Below are positions 52,235 through 62,897 of a stretch of DNA of 64,000 nt, one piece after another. A program made the position numbers and the translations under genes. The notes below the pieces were generated by a model. It was not told the DNA's origin. It made no database searches and saw only the letters and a list, made by a program, of their open reading frames with translations. Within the stretch, counting starts at the first letter, position 1; the number at the start of each line of letters is the position of its first letter. The stretch is taken from NCBI GenBank assembly GCA_003220345.1, contig QHSC01000091.1:1-64000 (forward strand), written 5' to 3'. The DNA comes from Candidatus Rokuibacteriota bacterium. Its GTDB lineage: Bacteria; Methylomirabilota; Methylomirabilia; Rokubacteriales; CSP1-6.

Positions 52235-53884
52235 ATGGCTATGAGTCGTCGTGCGTGGATCGTGGTCGCGATGATCGTGCTGGCCGCGGGCGCCAGCGGC
52301 GCGTGGTTCTACACGCAGAGCCGCGGCAGCACGCCCCGCTTCCGCGCGGCCAAGGTCGAGCGGGGGCCGCTCACCGCCACCGTCTCGGCCACGGGCACGC
52401 TCAACGCCGTCGTCACCGTCCAGGTCGGCTCCCAGGTCTCGGGGCAGATCAAGGAGCTGTTCGCGGACTTCAACTCCCAGGTCAAGCGCAACCAGCTCGT
52501 GGCCCGGATCGACCCCGAGAAGTTCCAGGCCGCGGTGTCCCAGGCCAAGGCCCAGGTGGACGCGGCCAAGGCGACCGTGCTCAACCAGCGGGCCCTGGTC
52601 GAGAAGACCCGAGCGGACCTCGCCAATGCCCAGGCGGCCCTCGCCGTGGCCAAGGCGCAGACCGCCAAGGCCCAGGTCGCCGTGGTCGACAGCCGACGGA
52701 CCCTTGCCCGCAACGCGGACCTGAGAAAGCGCGGCCTCATCGCCCAGGCCGACGAGGACACGGCGCAGGCCGCGTACGACTCGGCCGTCGCCCAGGCCGA
52801 GTCGGCCAAGGCGCAGGAAGTCGCCCAGGCCTCCCAGATTCGATCCGCCGAAGCACAGCTCAAGGTGACTGAGGCCATGCTGCAAGCGGCCAGCGCCAAC
52901 GTGGTCCAGCAGGAGGCTGGCCTCAAGCAGGCCCAGGTCGATCTCGACCACACGGAGATCCGCGCGCCCGTGGACGGCGTCGTGGTCTCGCGTACCGTGG
53001 ATGTCGGCCAGACGGTGGCCGCGAGCCTCCAGGCGCCCACGCTCTTCACCATCGCGCAGGACCTGACCCAGATGCAGGTGGATACCAACGTGGACGAGGC
53101 CGACGTCGGCCGCATCCGGGAAGGTCTGCACGCCACCTTCACCGTGGACTCCTTCGCCAACCAGACCTTCTCGGGCGAGGTCATGCAGGTCCGCAAGGCG
53201 CCCCAGGTACTCCAGAACGTCGTCACCTACAACGTCGTCATCTCCGCGCGGAATCCGGATCACAAGCTCCTGCCCGGCATGACGGCCAACGTGCGCCTCA
53301 TCGTGGACCAGAAGGACTCCGTTCTGAAGGTGCCGAACTCCGCGCTGCGATTCCGCCTGCCCGGCGACGACAGCGTGCCCGTGCGAGGCGTGGCCCCGGG
53401 CGCGGGGGCCGGCGGAGGGGCGAGCCAACCCTCGATCGACCAGATACGAGAGCGTCTCACCAAGTCCCTGGGCCTCACTCCCGAGCAGCAGCAGAAGCTC
53501 GATCCGATCCTCCAGGACACACGCGAGAAGATTCGCGCGCTGGGCGCGCGCGGCGCCAACGACAACGAGCGCCGGATCGAGAGCCAGCGGATTCGCGAGG
53601 CCTCCCGCGAGCAGATCCGGGGCATCCTGACGCCCGAGCAGCGTACCAGGTATGATCAGGACATGGCCGACGCGCGGGCGGGCCGCCAGGCCATCTCGGG
53701 ACGCGTCGTCATCCTCGGGCCGGACGCCAAGCCCGTGCCCGTCACGGTGCGGCTCGGCATCACCGACGGCAGCTTCACCGAAGTGCTCTCCTCCGACCTC
53801 AAGGAGGGCCAGGAGGTCCTCGTGGGCTCGGCAGACTCGCGCTCGCCCGGGAGGCCGGGCGACAGCCCGCGGCTGAGGCTCTAG
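52235..53884 (+). CDS. MacA-like periplasmic adaptor with LTxxQ insert
   Basis: [59 protein letters not shown]; inserted [15 protein letters not shown]...[11 protein letters not shown]. Confidence 0.9.
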   Translation: MAMSRRAWIVVAMIVLAAGASGAWFYTQSRGSTPRFRAAKVERGPLTATVSATGTLNAVVTVQVGSQVSGQIKELFADFNSQVKRNQLVARIDPEKFQAAVSQAKAQVDAAKATVLNQRALVEKTRADLANAQAALAVAKAQTAKAQVAVVDSRRTLARNADLRKRGLIAQADEDTAQAAYDSAVAQAESAKAQEVAQASQIRSAEAQLKVTEAMLQAASANVVQQEAGLKQAQVDLDHTEIRAPVDGVVVSRTVDVGQTVAASLQAPTLFTIAQDLTQMQVDTNVDEADVGRIREGLHATFTVDSFANQTFSGEVMQVRKAPQVLQNVVTYNVVISARNPDHKLLPGMTANVRLIVDQKDSVLKVPNSALRFRLPGDDSVPVRGVAPGAGAGGGASQPSIDQIRERLTKSLGLTPEQQQKLDPILQDTREKIRALGARGANDNERRIESQRIREASREQIRGILTPEQRTRYDQDMADARAGRQAISGRVVILGPDAKPVPVTVRLGITDGSFTEVLSSDLKEGQEVLVGSADSRSPGRPGDSPRLRL

Positions 53885-53885
53885 C

Positions 53886-54631
<746 letters not shown>

Positions 54632-54635
<4 letters not shown>

Positions 54636-55864
54636 ACGTCCTCGCGGGCGCTCGCATCGCCGTTCGCGCCCTCCGCGTGAACAAGTTGCGCAGCATCCTG
54701 ACCATGCTCGGCATCATCATGGGGGTGGCCGCGGTCATCGCCATGATCTCGGTCGGCTCGGGGGCGCAGGCCCGCATCGCCGAGCAGATCCAGAGCCTCG
54801 GCGCCAACATGCTCGTCGTCCTCTCCGGCTCCAGCACCTCGGGCGGAGTGCGTCTCGGCTTGGGCTCCCAGCTCACCATCACCGAGGAGGACGCCTGGGC
54901 CATCAAGCGGGAGGTTTCGAGCGTGGAGGCGGCCGCCCCCACCATGCGCGGGGGCGCGCAAGTGGTGTGGGGCAACCTCAACTGGTCGACCCAGATCCAG
55001 GGCATCACGCCCGAGTTCTTCGAGGCGCGCGATTGGCCGGTGGTGGCGGGGCAACCATTCGCCCAGGACGCCGTCGACGGCGCGACGAAGGTGGCGGTGC
55101 TGGGCGAGACCGTCGCCCGCAACCTCTTCGCCGACTCCGACCCTGTCGGCCAGGTCATCCGCATCAAGAAGGTCCCCTTCACGATCGTCGGCGTCCTCGG
55201 AAAGAAGGGACAGACGACGTGGGGCCAGGACCAGGACGACCTCATCCTCGTCCCGCTCTCCACGGCCAAGCGCAAGCTCCTCGGGGTCAGCCAGGCCAAT
55301 GCGCGCTCGGTGGGCGCCATTTCCGTCAAGGTGCGCGAAGGTGAGGACATGAAGGACGCGGAGACCCAGACGCGGGAGCTCTTGCGCCAGCGCCATCGTC
55401 TCCAGCCCTACCAGGACGACGACTTCAACATCCGCAACCTGGCCGAGTACGCGGCCGCGCAAGAGGAATCCTCGCGCGTGATGACCATCCTCCTGGCCGC
55501 CATCGCCTCCGTGTCGCTGCTCGTGGGCGGGATCGGCATCATGAACATCATGCTCGTCTCGGTGACGGAGCGGACCCGCGAGATCGGCCTCCGCATGGCC
55601 GTGGGCGCGCGCGGGCGCGACATCCTGATGCAGTTCCTCGTGGAGGCGGTCACGCTTTCCATGATCGGAGGCACCATCGGAGTGGTGCTGGGGCTCGTCA
55701 CGTCGTACACCATTCCCTACTTCGCGGGATGGCGCACCCTGGTCCGGCCCGAAGCCATCGTCATCGCCTTCGGCTTCGCGGCGGCCATCGGGATCTTCTT
55801 CGGCTTCTATCCCGCCCGCAAGGCCGCCGGCCTCAATCCCATCGAAGCGCTCCGCTACGAATGA
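54632..55864 (+). CDS. MacB-type ABC transporter permease (FtsX domain)
   Basis: [60 protein letters not shown]. Confidence 0.97.
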
Positions 55865-56256
55865 CCGCTCCCCTCCTCCTCGCCTTGATCGTGGCCGCCG
55901 CCTGGGCCGGCCCCGCCGCCGCCCAGACGTATACCTTCACGCCCCAGTCCTCGAAGGACCTGACGGTGACCTTCCAGATCCAGCGGGAGGGCGGCTCGCG
56001 CGTGCTCGTCCTTGGCGAGGTGCGCAACGCCTCGAGCCTGCCCTGCGAGCGCGTGGTCCTCAAGGCGGAAGGCCTCGATGAAAATGGCCGGGTGGTCAGC
56101 CGCGCTCGCGCCTACGTCCAGGGACAGGTGGCCGCCAAGGCGGTGGCTCCCTTCGAGGTCAGGCTCGCCTCCACGGGCAACGAGCGGCGCTACCGGGTGG
56201 AGATCGAGACCTTCGAGTTCCTGAGCACGTCGAGACGACCCGAATCGGGCCAGTAG
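55861..56256 (+). CDS. small exported protein, FxLYD-like
   Basis: Signal peptide; VLVLGEVRNASSLPCERVVLKAEGLDENGRVV; ATGA overlap with macB-type permease. Confidence 0.6.
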   Translation: MTAPLLLALIVAAAWAGPAAAQTYTFTPQSSKDLTVTFQIQREGGSRVLVLGEVRNASSLPCERVVLKAEGLDENGRVVSRARAYVQGQVAAKAVAPFEVRLASTGNERRYRVEIETFEFLSTSRRPESGQ

Positions 56257-56302
56257 CGGCAAGGGCAGCGTCGCGGGATTTGCCGCATGTGATAATCGAC
56301 GC

Positions 56303-56815
56303 GTGAAGCGCAAAGCTCCTCGCCCTGCGACTGCTTCGCCGCCTGTGCCGCCCCCTCCCCCCGCTCCCGTCCCCGAGTCCGCGGCGGACACCGTCCGCGC
56401 CATCGAGGAGCGCTTCGCTCCCATCGTGGCCGCGGTGGATCGGGTCGCCCGCGGGAGCGAATCGCCCGCGGTGAGACTGGAGGGGGCGATGGAGATCATC
56501 TTCGGAGCCCACGGACAGAGTGATCCGGATTTCTCCGAGCTCCTCCTCGCGGGCTGGACGCGGGCGCGCCGCGACAAGCACCACCGTCTTGCCCTCGCCT
56601 GGCAGCGCGAGCAGCTCCGCCTCGCCCTCCAGGAGATTCTTCAGGCGGGGACGGCCTCGGGCGCGTTCCGGAAGGATCTCGACGCGGGCGCGGTGGCTGC
56701 CGTCATCCTGGGAGCGGCCGAAGGCTGCCTGCTGCAGGCGGCGACCCAGGGCGGCGCGGTGCCTCCCGGGGAGATCGTGCGCACCCTCTTGAGCCTGACC
56801 CTCAGCGGGGCTTGA
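56303..56815 (+). CDS. TetR C-terminal-domain-like protein lacking an HTH
   Basis: Pro-rich N-terminus then ELLLAGWTRARRDKHHRLALAWQREQLRLALQEILQAGTASGAFRKDLDAGAVAAVILGAAEGCLLQ. Confidence 0.6.
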   Translation: MKRKAPRPATASPPVPPPPPAPVPESAADTVRAIEERFAPIVAAVDRVARGSESPAVRLEGAMEIIFGAHGQSDPDFSELLLAGWTRARRDKHHRLALAWQREQLRLALQEILQAGTASGAFRKDLDAGAVAAVILGAAEGCLLQAATQGGAVPPGEIVRTLLSLTLSGA

Positions 56816-57173
56816 GCTCGATCAGGTAGCCGTCAGGGTCGCGGAGGTAGAGCGACGGCCCCGTGCCGTAGGCCCCGCGCCTCTCCACGACCTCACCCTC
56901 CAGCGTGACCCCACGGTCCCCCAGCACCTTCCTGACCGCGCCGAGGTCGGCGCAACGGATGGAGAGGCAGAAGTGGTCGAGGCCCTCGGCGGAGGGCCGG
57001 CCCGGCAGGAGGTCGATCAGCTGCTCGCCGAAGCGGAGCTGCACGAGCGAGATGCGGGCGTTGACGTGATCGAGGGTGCACCCGAGGACGTCGATGTAGA
57101 AGCGCTGGGCGGCTTCCTGATCGCTCACGCGCAGGACGATGTGATCGAGACCGAGGGGGTCGAATTCTTTCAT
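56802..57173 (-). CDS. VOC/glyoxalase family protein
   Basis: LDHIVLRVSDQEAAQRFYIDVLGC...GTGPSLYLRDPDGYLIELKPR. Confidence 0.9.
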   Translation of the reverse strand: MKEFDPLGLDHIVLRVSDQEAAQRFYIDVLGCTLDHVNARISLVQLRFGEQLIDLLPGRPSAEGLDHFCLSIRCADLGAVRKVLGDRGVTLEGEVVERRGAYGTGPSLYLRDPDGYLIELKPR

Positions 57174-57622
57174 CGCGTTCTCACCGCCTCCATGATCAAG
57201 GTGCCGATGCCCGCCAGCATGACCACGACGTTCAGCACGCTCGACAGCCGATGCAGCCGCGAAAAGCTGACCGCCGTCGCGGGGTCCCCGCCCGTCGCGC
57301 GCATGGCCTCGCGCGCGGCATGGGCCGCGGGCAGGACCACCGCGCCCGCGAAGAGCGTGAGCGTCAGCATGAGCACGAGAAGCCCGATGGGCACCCAGTC
57401 CAGGGGCCGCACCCCGCGCCCCAGGACCCTCACGACCAGGCTGGCCAGGGCCACGAGCCCGAGCCCGAATCCCACGGCATAGTACTTCGGAAAGACCGCG
57501 CTGACGAAGCGTCCCGCCGCTTCGCGATCCAGCGTGGAAAAGGCCGCGGGCGCCACCACGAAGGCGAAGAAGCCCATGGCGCCGAGCCAGAGTCCGAGGG
57601 CGGCCACGGTCAGCTGCTTCAT
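57170..57622 (-). CDS. DUF4149-like membrane protein
   Basis: LGLWLGAMGFFAFVVAPAAFSTLDREAAGRFVSAVFPKYYAVGFG. Confidence 0.75.
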   Translation of the reverse strand: MKQLTVAALGLWLGAMGFFAFVVAPAAFSTLDREAAGRFVSAVFPKYYAVGFGLGLVALASLVVRVLGRGVRPLDWVPIGLLVLMLTLTLFAGAVVLPAAHAAREAMRATGGDPATAVSFSRLHRLSSVLNVVVMLAGIGTLIMEAVRTR

Positions 57623-57694
57623 CGCGTCCACAGTAGCGGCCTCACCGGCCCAGTTCAAGTTGACACGCTGGAGCCCCACCCCTAGCATCGAGTC

Positions 57695-58429
57695 ATGCGC
57701 GCGCTCGCCGTCGCTCTCGCCGTGATGGCCACCGTGATCCCCGCGCGGGCCGAGTCGCCGCTCGTCACCGAGCTGCGCGCCTTCTCGACCCGCTACCACG
57801 AGAATCTCCCGCACATCGACGAGCTGAGGGCCGCCCTCGAGAAGGCCGCGCAGTCGGACCCGCGGCCGGAGATCTTCCTCGCTCTCTCCGAGGCCTGCTT
57901 CATGTACGGCGATGTTCGCGCGAGAACCACGGAGGAGAAGCTCGAGGCCTACGACCGCGGACGTCAGGCCGCCCAGCGCGCCATCGAGCTCGCTCCCAAG
58001 AGCGCGGCCGCCCGGTTCTGGTACGGCACCAACGCGGGCCGCTGGGGGCAGACCAAGGGCGTGCTGCGCTCGCTCTTTCTCTTGCCCGCGGTCAAGGAGG
58101 CGATGCAGACCGCGCTCGAGCTGGATCCGTCCTTCGCCCCCGCGTACGCCCTCGGGGGCACCATCTACTACGAGGTCCCCGGGTTCGCGGGCGGCGATCT
58201 CGACCGATCCGAGGCTCTCTTTCGCAAGGGTCTCGAGATCGACCCCCACTACACCAACATGCGCCTCGGCCTCGCCCGCACCCTCCTGAAGAAGGGACGC
58301 GGCGCCGACGCGAAGCGCGAGCTCGAGGCCGTGCTCGAGGAGAAGGCGCCCTTCAATCTCGCCGACTGGACGATGAAGGACGTGCCGGACGCCAAGGCGC
58401 TCCTCGCCAGGATCAAGGCGCGCAGCTGA
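57695..58429 (+). CDS. exported TPR-like protein (TRAP T-component-like)
   Basis: Signal peptide; AARFWYGTNAGRWGQTKGVLRSLFLLPAVKEAMQTALELDPSFAPAYALGGTIYYEVPGF. Confidence 0.7.
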   Translation: MRALAVALAVMATVIPARAESPLVTELRAFSTRYHENLPHIDELRAALEKAAQSDPRPEIFLALSEACFMYGDVRARTTEEKLEAYDRGRQAAQRAIELAPKSAAARFWYGTNAGRWGQTKGVLRSLFLLPAVKEAMQTALELDPSFAPAYALGGTIYYEVPGFAGGDLDRSEALFRKGLEIDPHYTNMRLGLARTLLKKGRGADAKRELEAVLEEKAPFNLADWTMKDVPDAKALLARIKARS

Positions 58430-58473
58430 GCGGAACGGGGCGGGCCGTCGAGATCGGCCGGGTCATCCAGACC

Positions 58474-59094
58474 TTGACCCGGCACGCCCCGCGCTGGCGC
58501 AAGACGTCGATGGCCGAAGTGGCCGCGGAGCGCCGCGACCCCTTTCGCGTGCTCATCGCCTGTCTCCTCTCGCTCAGGACCAAGGACGAGACCACGGGGC
58601 CGGCGGCGGCCCGCCTGTTTGCCCTCGCCGACACGCCGGAGGCGATGCGGCGGCTGCCCGCCAAGCGGATCGAGCGCGCCATCTTCCCCGTGGGCTTCTA
58701 CCGCACCAAGGCGCGCGTCCTCCTCGGCGTCTGCCGGGATCTCCTGGAGCGGTTCGGGGGACAGGTGCCGGACGACATCGATCGGCTCCTCACCCTCAAG
58801 GGCGTCGGGCGAAAGACCGCCAACCTCGTGGTCACCCAGGGCTTCAACAAGCCCGGCATCTGCGTGGACATCCACGTGCACCGCATCTCGAATCGCCTCG
58901 GCTACGTGAAGACGAAGAACCCGACGGAGACCGAGACGGCCCTCCGGAAGCGGCTGCCCCGCCGCTACTGGATCGGCTACAACGATCTTCTCGTGTCCTT
59001 CGGGCAGAACATCTGCCATCCCGTCTCCCCCCGATGCTCCGAGTGCCCCGTGCGTCCGCGCTGCGCCCGGGTGGGCGTCACGCGTTGGCGTTAG
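58474..59094 (+). CDS. nth: endonuclease III
   Basis: LKGVGRKTANLVVTQGF HhH-GPD; CHPVSPRCSECPVRPRC Fe-S ligands; start codon uncertain. Confidence 0.93.
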   Translation: MTRHAPRWRKTSMAEVAAERRDPFRVLIACLLSLRTKDETTGPAAARLFALADTPEAMRRLPAKRIERAIFPVGFYRTKARVLLGVCRDLLERFGGQVPDDIDRLLTLKGVGRKTANLVVTQGFNKPGICVDIHVHRISNRLGYVKTKNPTETETALRKRLPRRYWIGYNDLLVSFGQNICHPVSPRCSECPVRPRCARVGVTRWR

Positions 59095-59941
59095 CGCGAA
59101 GCTTGCGCAGGAGGGCGAGGGCCGCCCGGTCCGCCTGGGGCTCAGGTTCTTTCGGCGTCTCGAGGGCCATGGGCACACGCAGGAAGCGACCGTCGGTCAT
59201 GAGCCGGCGGAAGGCGGCCACGCCCAGCTTGCCCTTGCCGATCTTTTCGTGGCGATCGAGCCCGGAGCCGAGGGGCGCCTTGGCGTCGTTGAGATGGAAG
59301 GCGCGGACGCGCCGGATCCCCACGTGGCGGGCACAGCTCTGCATGGCGGCGTCGTAGCCTTCGGGCTTTCTGAGATCGTAGCCGGCGGCGAAGAGGTGGC
59401 AGGTGTCGAGGCAGACCCCGACGCGCTCCGGAACCTTGACGGCGCGGAGGAGCAGGGCGAGCTCCTCGAAGGTCCGGCCGATGGTCGCGCCGCCGCCCGC
59501 GGTGTTCTCGAGGAGGACCATGACGCGATAGCCGCGCGTCCGCGCGATCACCTCGTCGAGGGCAGCCACGATGCGGCTGATGCCCTGGTCGAGCCCCTCG
59601 CCACGATGGGAGCCGGGATGGATGATCACGAAGGGCAGGCCGAGGGCCTCCGCGCGCTCGAGCTCGTCCTGGAACGCCGCCACCGCCCGCTTCCACTCCG
59701 CCTCGGCGGGCGCGGCGAGGTTGATCAGGTAGCTCGAGTGGGCGAAGACGGCCCGCATGCGCGTCGCCTTCCATGCGTCGCGGAAGCGTCGGATGTCCTC
59801 CTCCGAATACGGAGCGGCCGCCCACTGGAGCTGGTTCTTGAGAAAGATCTGCACGACGGAGCAGCCGACCTCCAGGCCCCGCTCGAGGGCGCGGTAGACG
59901 CCGCCCGCGATGGACATGTGGGCGCCGAGGAGATCAGGCAT
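59078..59941 (-). CDS. nfo: endonuclease IV
   Basis: GAHMSIAGGVYRALERG; VIIHPGSHRGEG; CLDTCHLFAAGYDL; HLNDAKAPLGSGLDRHEKIG. Confidence 0.96.
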   Translation of the reverse strand: MPDLLGAHMSIAGGVYRALERGLEVGCSVVQIFLKNQLQWAAAPYSEEDIRRFRDAWKATRMRAVFAHSSYLINLAAPAEAEWKRAVAAFQDELERAEALGLPFVIIHPGSHRGEGLDQGISRIVAALDEVIARTRGYRVMVLLENTAGGGATIGRTFEELALLLRAVKVPERVGVCLDTCHLFAAGYDLRKPEGYDAAMQSCARHVGIRRVRAFHLNDAKAPLGSGLDRHEKIGKGKLGVAAFRRLMTDGRFLRVPMALETPKEPEPQADRAALALLRKLRANANA

Positions 59942-60596
59942 CGAGGGCCCGCTCCACCGACTGGAGCTCGCGCTTGAGGCGCCGGATCTTGCCGGTCAGC
60001 GCCTGCCCTCTCGGCGCCCGACGGTGCAGGCCGTCCTCCACGAGGGCCAGGAAGGCGCCCGAGACCTCCTCGGCACCCCAGCGGCCCGCGGGGTTGTACC
60101 ACTTGTAGAGCCAGTTGAGCATCCCCAGCAGGCCGAAGACCACGAGGCGGGGCGGCACGTCCCGGAAGACGCCGCGCCGGACGCCCTCGACCACGATGGA
60201 CTCCACGCCCTTGTCGTAGCGGTCCTTCTGCGCGGCGAGCTGGCGGGCGAAGCGCGCGGGCAGGCTCGCCTCCTCGCTGAAGAACACGGTGAGGAAGGAG
60301 CGGTTGGCGATGACGAAGCGCACGTGCTGCCGGACGACCCGGCGGAGCTTGTCCTCCGGGGACAGGCTCGAGCGCAGGACCAGGCCGAGCTCCCGGGTGA
60401 ATCCCTCGATGGTCTCACGCGAGATGGCCGCGAGCATCTCGTCCTTGGCGCGGAAGTACCCGTAGAGCGAGGCCTTGGACATGCCGAGCCGCCGGGCGAT
60501 GTCGTCGAGGGTGGAGGCCCGGTAGCCGCGCTCGCGAAAGAGGTCCGCCGCCGTGCGGAGGATCTGATCCCGGACGGCCTGCCGCCGTGCGTTCAT
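59934..60596 (-). CDS. TetR family transcriptional regulator
   Basis: RDQILRTAADLFRERGYRASTLDDIARRLGMSKASLYGYFRAKDEML. Confidence 0.95.
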   Translation of the reverse strand: MNARRQAVRDQILRTAADLFRERGYRASTLDDIARRLGMSKASLYGYFRAKDEMLAAISRETIEGFTRELGLVLRSSLSPEDKLRRVVRQHVRFVIANRSFLTVFFSEEASLPARFARQLAAQKDRYDKGVESIVVEGVRRGVFRDVPPRLVVFGLLGMLNWLYKWYNPAGRWGAEEVSGAFLALVEDGLHRRAPRGQALTGKIRRLKRELQSVERALDA

Positions 60597-60611
60597 GGCT
60601 CCGGAGTCTAC

Positions 60612-60654
60612 TTGACGCGGGCCCCTCCGGCATGGTAAAAACTGAGTAGTCTCA
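60612..60654 (+). promoter_or_regulatory. candidate promoter and TetR operator between divergent TetR and diiron protein genes
   Basis: TTGACG (60612..60617), ~17-18 nt, GTAAAAA, then TGAG-TAGT-CTCA (60643..60654) near the expected start site. Confidence 0.4.
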
Positions 60655-60692
60655 AAAGGATACCTTCGAGTTTTCCGAGAGGGAGGTGCCGC

Positions 60693-61592
60693 ATGGATCG
60701 CCGCGTGATTCCCAGTCCCATGGACACGGTGTTCGAGTTCGACTACGCGGTGCAGGCCGAGGACATGCGCAGCCTGTACGAGAAGGCCAAGCGCGACCAG
60801 TGGAACGCCTCCCGCGACATCGCCTGGGACACCCCGGAGCCGTCGGACGGCCGCACCCTCGCCGACGAGATGGTGGACATCTACGGCAGCCCCATCTGGG
60901 ACAAGCTGTCCGAGAAGGAGCGCGTCGAGCTCAACCAGCGCCTCACCGCCTGGCGGCTCTCCGTCCTCGTCTACGGGACCCAGGTCATGGACGAGGCCCG
61001 CCACAACGAGGTGCTGGAGCGCTACATCGCCACCCGCCTGAACGGCCTCCACTACCCCATGCCCGAGAACGAGCGGGTGCTCTTCGACAGCATCCTCTCG
61101 GACTCACGCTGGTACATCAAGACCATCGCGCTCCAGCTCGTGGCCGAGACCTTCGCCGTCTCCATGTTCAAGATGATGGCGGAGTGCGCCCATGATCCCC
61201 TCCTCCAGGAGGTGTGCCGCCGCATCCTCCAGGACGAGTCGCGTCACATGGGCTTCGGCATGCTCGCCCTGCCCGAGGTCATCCGCGGGGCGAGCCCCGC
61301 CGAGCACCGCGAGATGGAAGACTTCACCTGCATGGCCATCGAGAAGGTCCTGACCGGCTTCTTTCCCGTCGACGCGTACCGCGACATGGGGTTCTCCCCC
61401 GCCCAGATCCGCGAGGTGCAGGCCTATCGCCGGGACGTGGCCGCCCGCAACGACTACGCCGTGTTCAGGAAATACTTCAAGCGGGACATGCACGCGGCCA
61501 TGGTCAGCAACCTGGCGCGCATCGGGCTCTTGACCGAGCGCGTGCGCCCGCGCCTGGCCGCCCTCGGCATCGAGCTGCCCTCGGCCGCGTGA
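60693..61592 (+). CDS. ferritin-like diiron protein
   Basis: QVMDEARHNEVLERY and ILQDESRHMGFGM: two E/D-x-x-R-H metal-ligand motifs. Confidence 0.75.
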   Translation: MDRRVIPSPMDTVFEFDYAVQAEDMRSLYEKAKRDQWNASRDIAWDTPEPSDGRTLADEMVDIYGSPIWDKLSEKERVELNQRLTAWRLSVLVYGTQVMDEARHNEVLERYIATRLNGLHYPMPENERVLFDSILSDSRWYIKTIALQLVAETFAVSMFKMMAECAHDPLLQEVCRRILQDESRHMGFGMLALPEVIRGASPAEHREMEDFTCMAIEKVLTGFFPVDAYRDMGFSPAQIREVQAYRRDVAARNDYAVFRKYFKRDMHAAMVSNLARIGLLTERVRPRLAALGIELPSAA

Positions 61593-61599
61593 GCGGGGC

Positions 61600-61971
61600 T
61601 CAGCCTCCTCGATAGGTCACCCGGTCCTCCACCCACGTCCCCGATGGGCCTCCCGCCGCCGTCCTCTCCTCGAGAAACCGGTGCCGGTGCTCCCAGCGGG
61701 TAAAGGGACCCCAGAGCTGGGCGTCCACGAAGCGGAAGGGCGGGTCGAACTCGCGGACCATGACGCGCCAGCGGATGGGCAGCCCCGCCACACGCACGCG
61801 GAAATCCAGGAGGGCGCCCGCCTCGAGCCGCGCCGGCGGCTCCACGAGCCAGATCGGCCGCGCCCAGCTCGGCTGCACGACGGTGAGGTTCCGCGGCGAA
61901 GCGAAGAAGGCGAAGATGTCGGCTCGCGGACGCGGCAGCCACAGACGCCGCTCGAGGACATAGTCGGCCAT
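61600..61971 (-). CDS. SRPBCC family protein, short C-terminus
   Basis: ERRLWLPRPRADIFAFFASPRNL...FRFVDAQLWGPFTRWEHRHRF; ends VEDRVTYRGG*. Confidence 0.75.
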   Translation of the reverse strand: MADYVLERRLWLPRPRADIFAFFASPRNLTVVQPSWARPIWLVEPPARLEAGALLDFRVRVAGLPIRWRVMVREFDPPFRFVDAQLWGPFTRWEHRHRFLEERTAAGGPSGTWVEDRVTYRGG

Positions 61972-61994
61972 GACGGACGCGCTATGATAGGCGG

Positions 61995-62897
61995 GTGCCC
62001 GGTCCGGGTCAAACCGGCGCCTACGCCGCCCTCGCGCTGATCGCCGCCCTCTGGGGCTCCTATCCCGCCTTCGCCAAGCTCGCGCTGGTCGCCTTTCCCC
62101 CGCTCGTCCTCGTGGCGCTTCGCTGTAGCATCGCCTCGATATTTCTCGGCGCCCTGCTCGCCCGGCGCGGATGGAGCGAGTTCAACGCCCTCCGCCTCCG
62201 TGACCTCGGCCCCTTGGCCTTCCTGGGATTCGCGGGCATCTTCGTCTCGACGGGCGCGACCTATCTGGCCCTCGCCTTCACCACGGCGTCGAACGCGGTG
62301 CTGCTCCAGCCCGTGACGCCGGTGATGGTCGCCATCGGCGCCCGGCTCTATCTCAAGGAGCGGCTCACCCGGATACAGTGGGCGGGCGTCGCCTGCTCGG
62401 CGGCCGGGGTCGTTCTCATCATCAGCAAGGGGAGCTGGCGGGCCGTCACCCATCTCGATCTCCGGCCCGGCGATTTCATCCTGCTCGCGGGGCAGATCGG
62501 ATGGACCGTCTATACCGTCTACGGTCAGCGTGTGCTCACCCGGCACTCGCCCGCTGTGGCGACCACGGCGGCCTACATCCTCGGCTCCGTCATGCTGCTG
62601 CCCCTGCCCCTCCTCACGGCGGACTTCTTTCCGCGGCCGGATCTCGCCTCGCCCGTGGCGTGGGCCGTGGTCGGCTATCAGGCCATTCTCGGCTCGGTGG
62701 CGCACGTGTGGTGGTACGAGGCGGTGCGCGCGCTGGGGCCGAGCCGCTCGGCCGTCTTCCTGAATCTCCAGCCCGTGGTCGGCGTGCTGCTCGCCTGGAT
62801 CATGCTCGGGGAGAGCATCGGAGGGCTGGCGCTCGTGGGCGGCGCCGCCATTCTCACCGGGGTCGCCTTGACAAGCCGACGGACGGCAGGCCGCTGA
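61995..62897 (+). CDS. EamA/DMT family transporter
   Basis: Ten-TM-like; ALIAALWGSYPAFAKLAL; NAVLLQPVTPVMVAIGARLYLKERLTRIQWAGV. Confidence 0.92.
   Translation: MPGPGQTGAYAALALIAALWGSYPAFAKLALVAFPPLVLVALRCSIASIFLGALLARRGWSEFNALRLRDLGPLAFLGFAGIFVSTGATYLALAFTTASNAVLLQPVTPVMVAIGARLYLKERLTRIQWAGVACSAAGVVLIISKGSWRAVTHLDLRPGDFILLAGQIGWTVYTVYGQRVLTRHSPAVATTAAYILGSVMLLPLPLLTADFFPRPDLASPVAWAVVGYQAILGSVAHVWWYEAVRALGPSRSAVFLNLQPVVGVLLAWIMLGESIGGLALVGGAAILTGVALTSRRTAGR

Noticed and set aside
52160-52235. Hairpin (GGAGGGCGC/GCGCCCCCC) between the TolC-like and MacA-like genes
   Set aside because: Imperfect stem without a T-tract; too weak to call as a terminator or an operon boundary.
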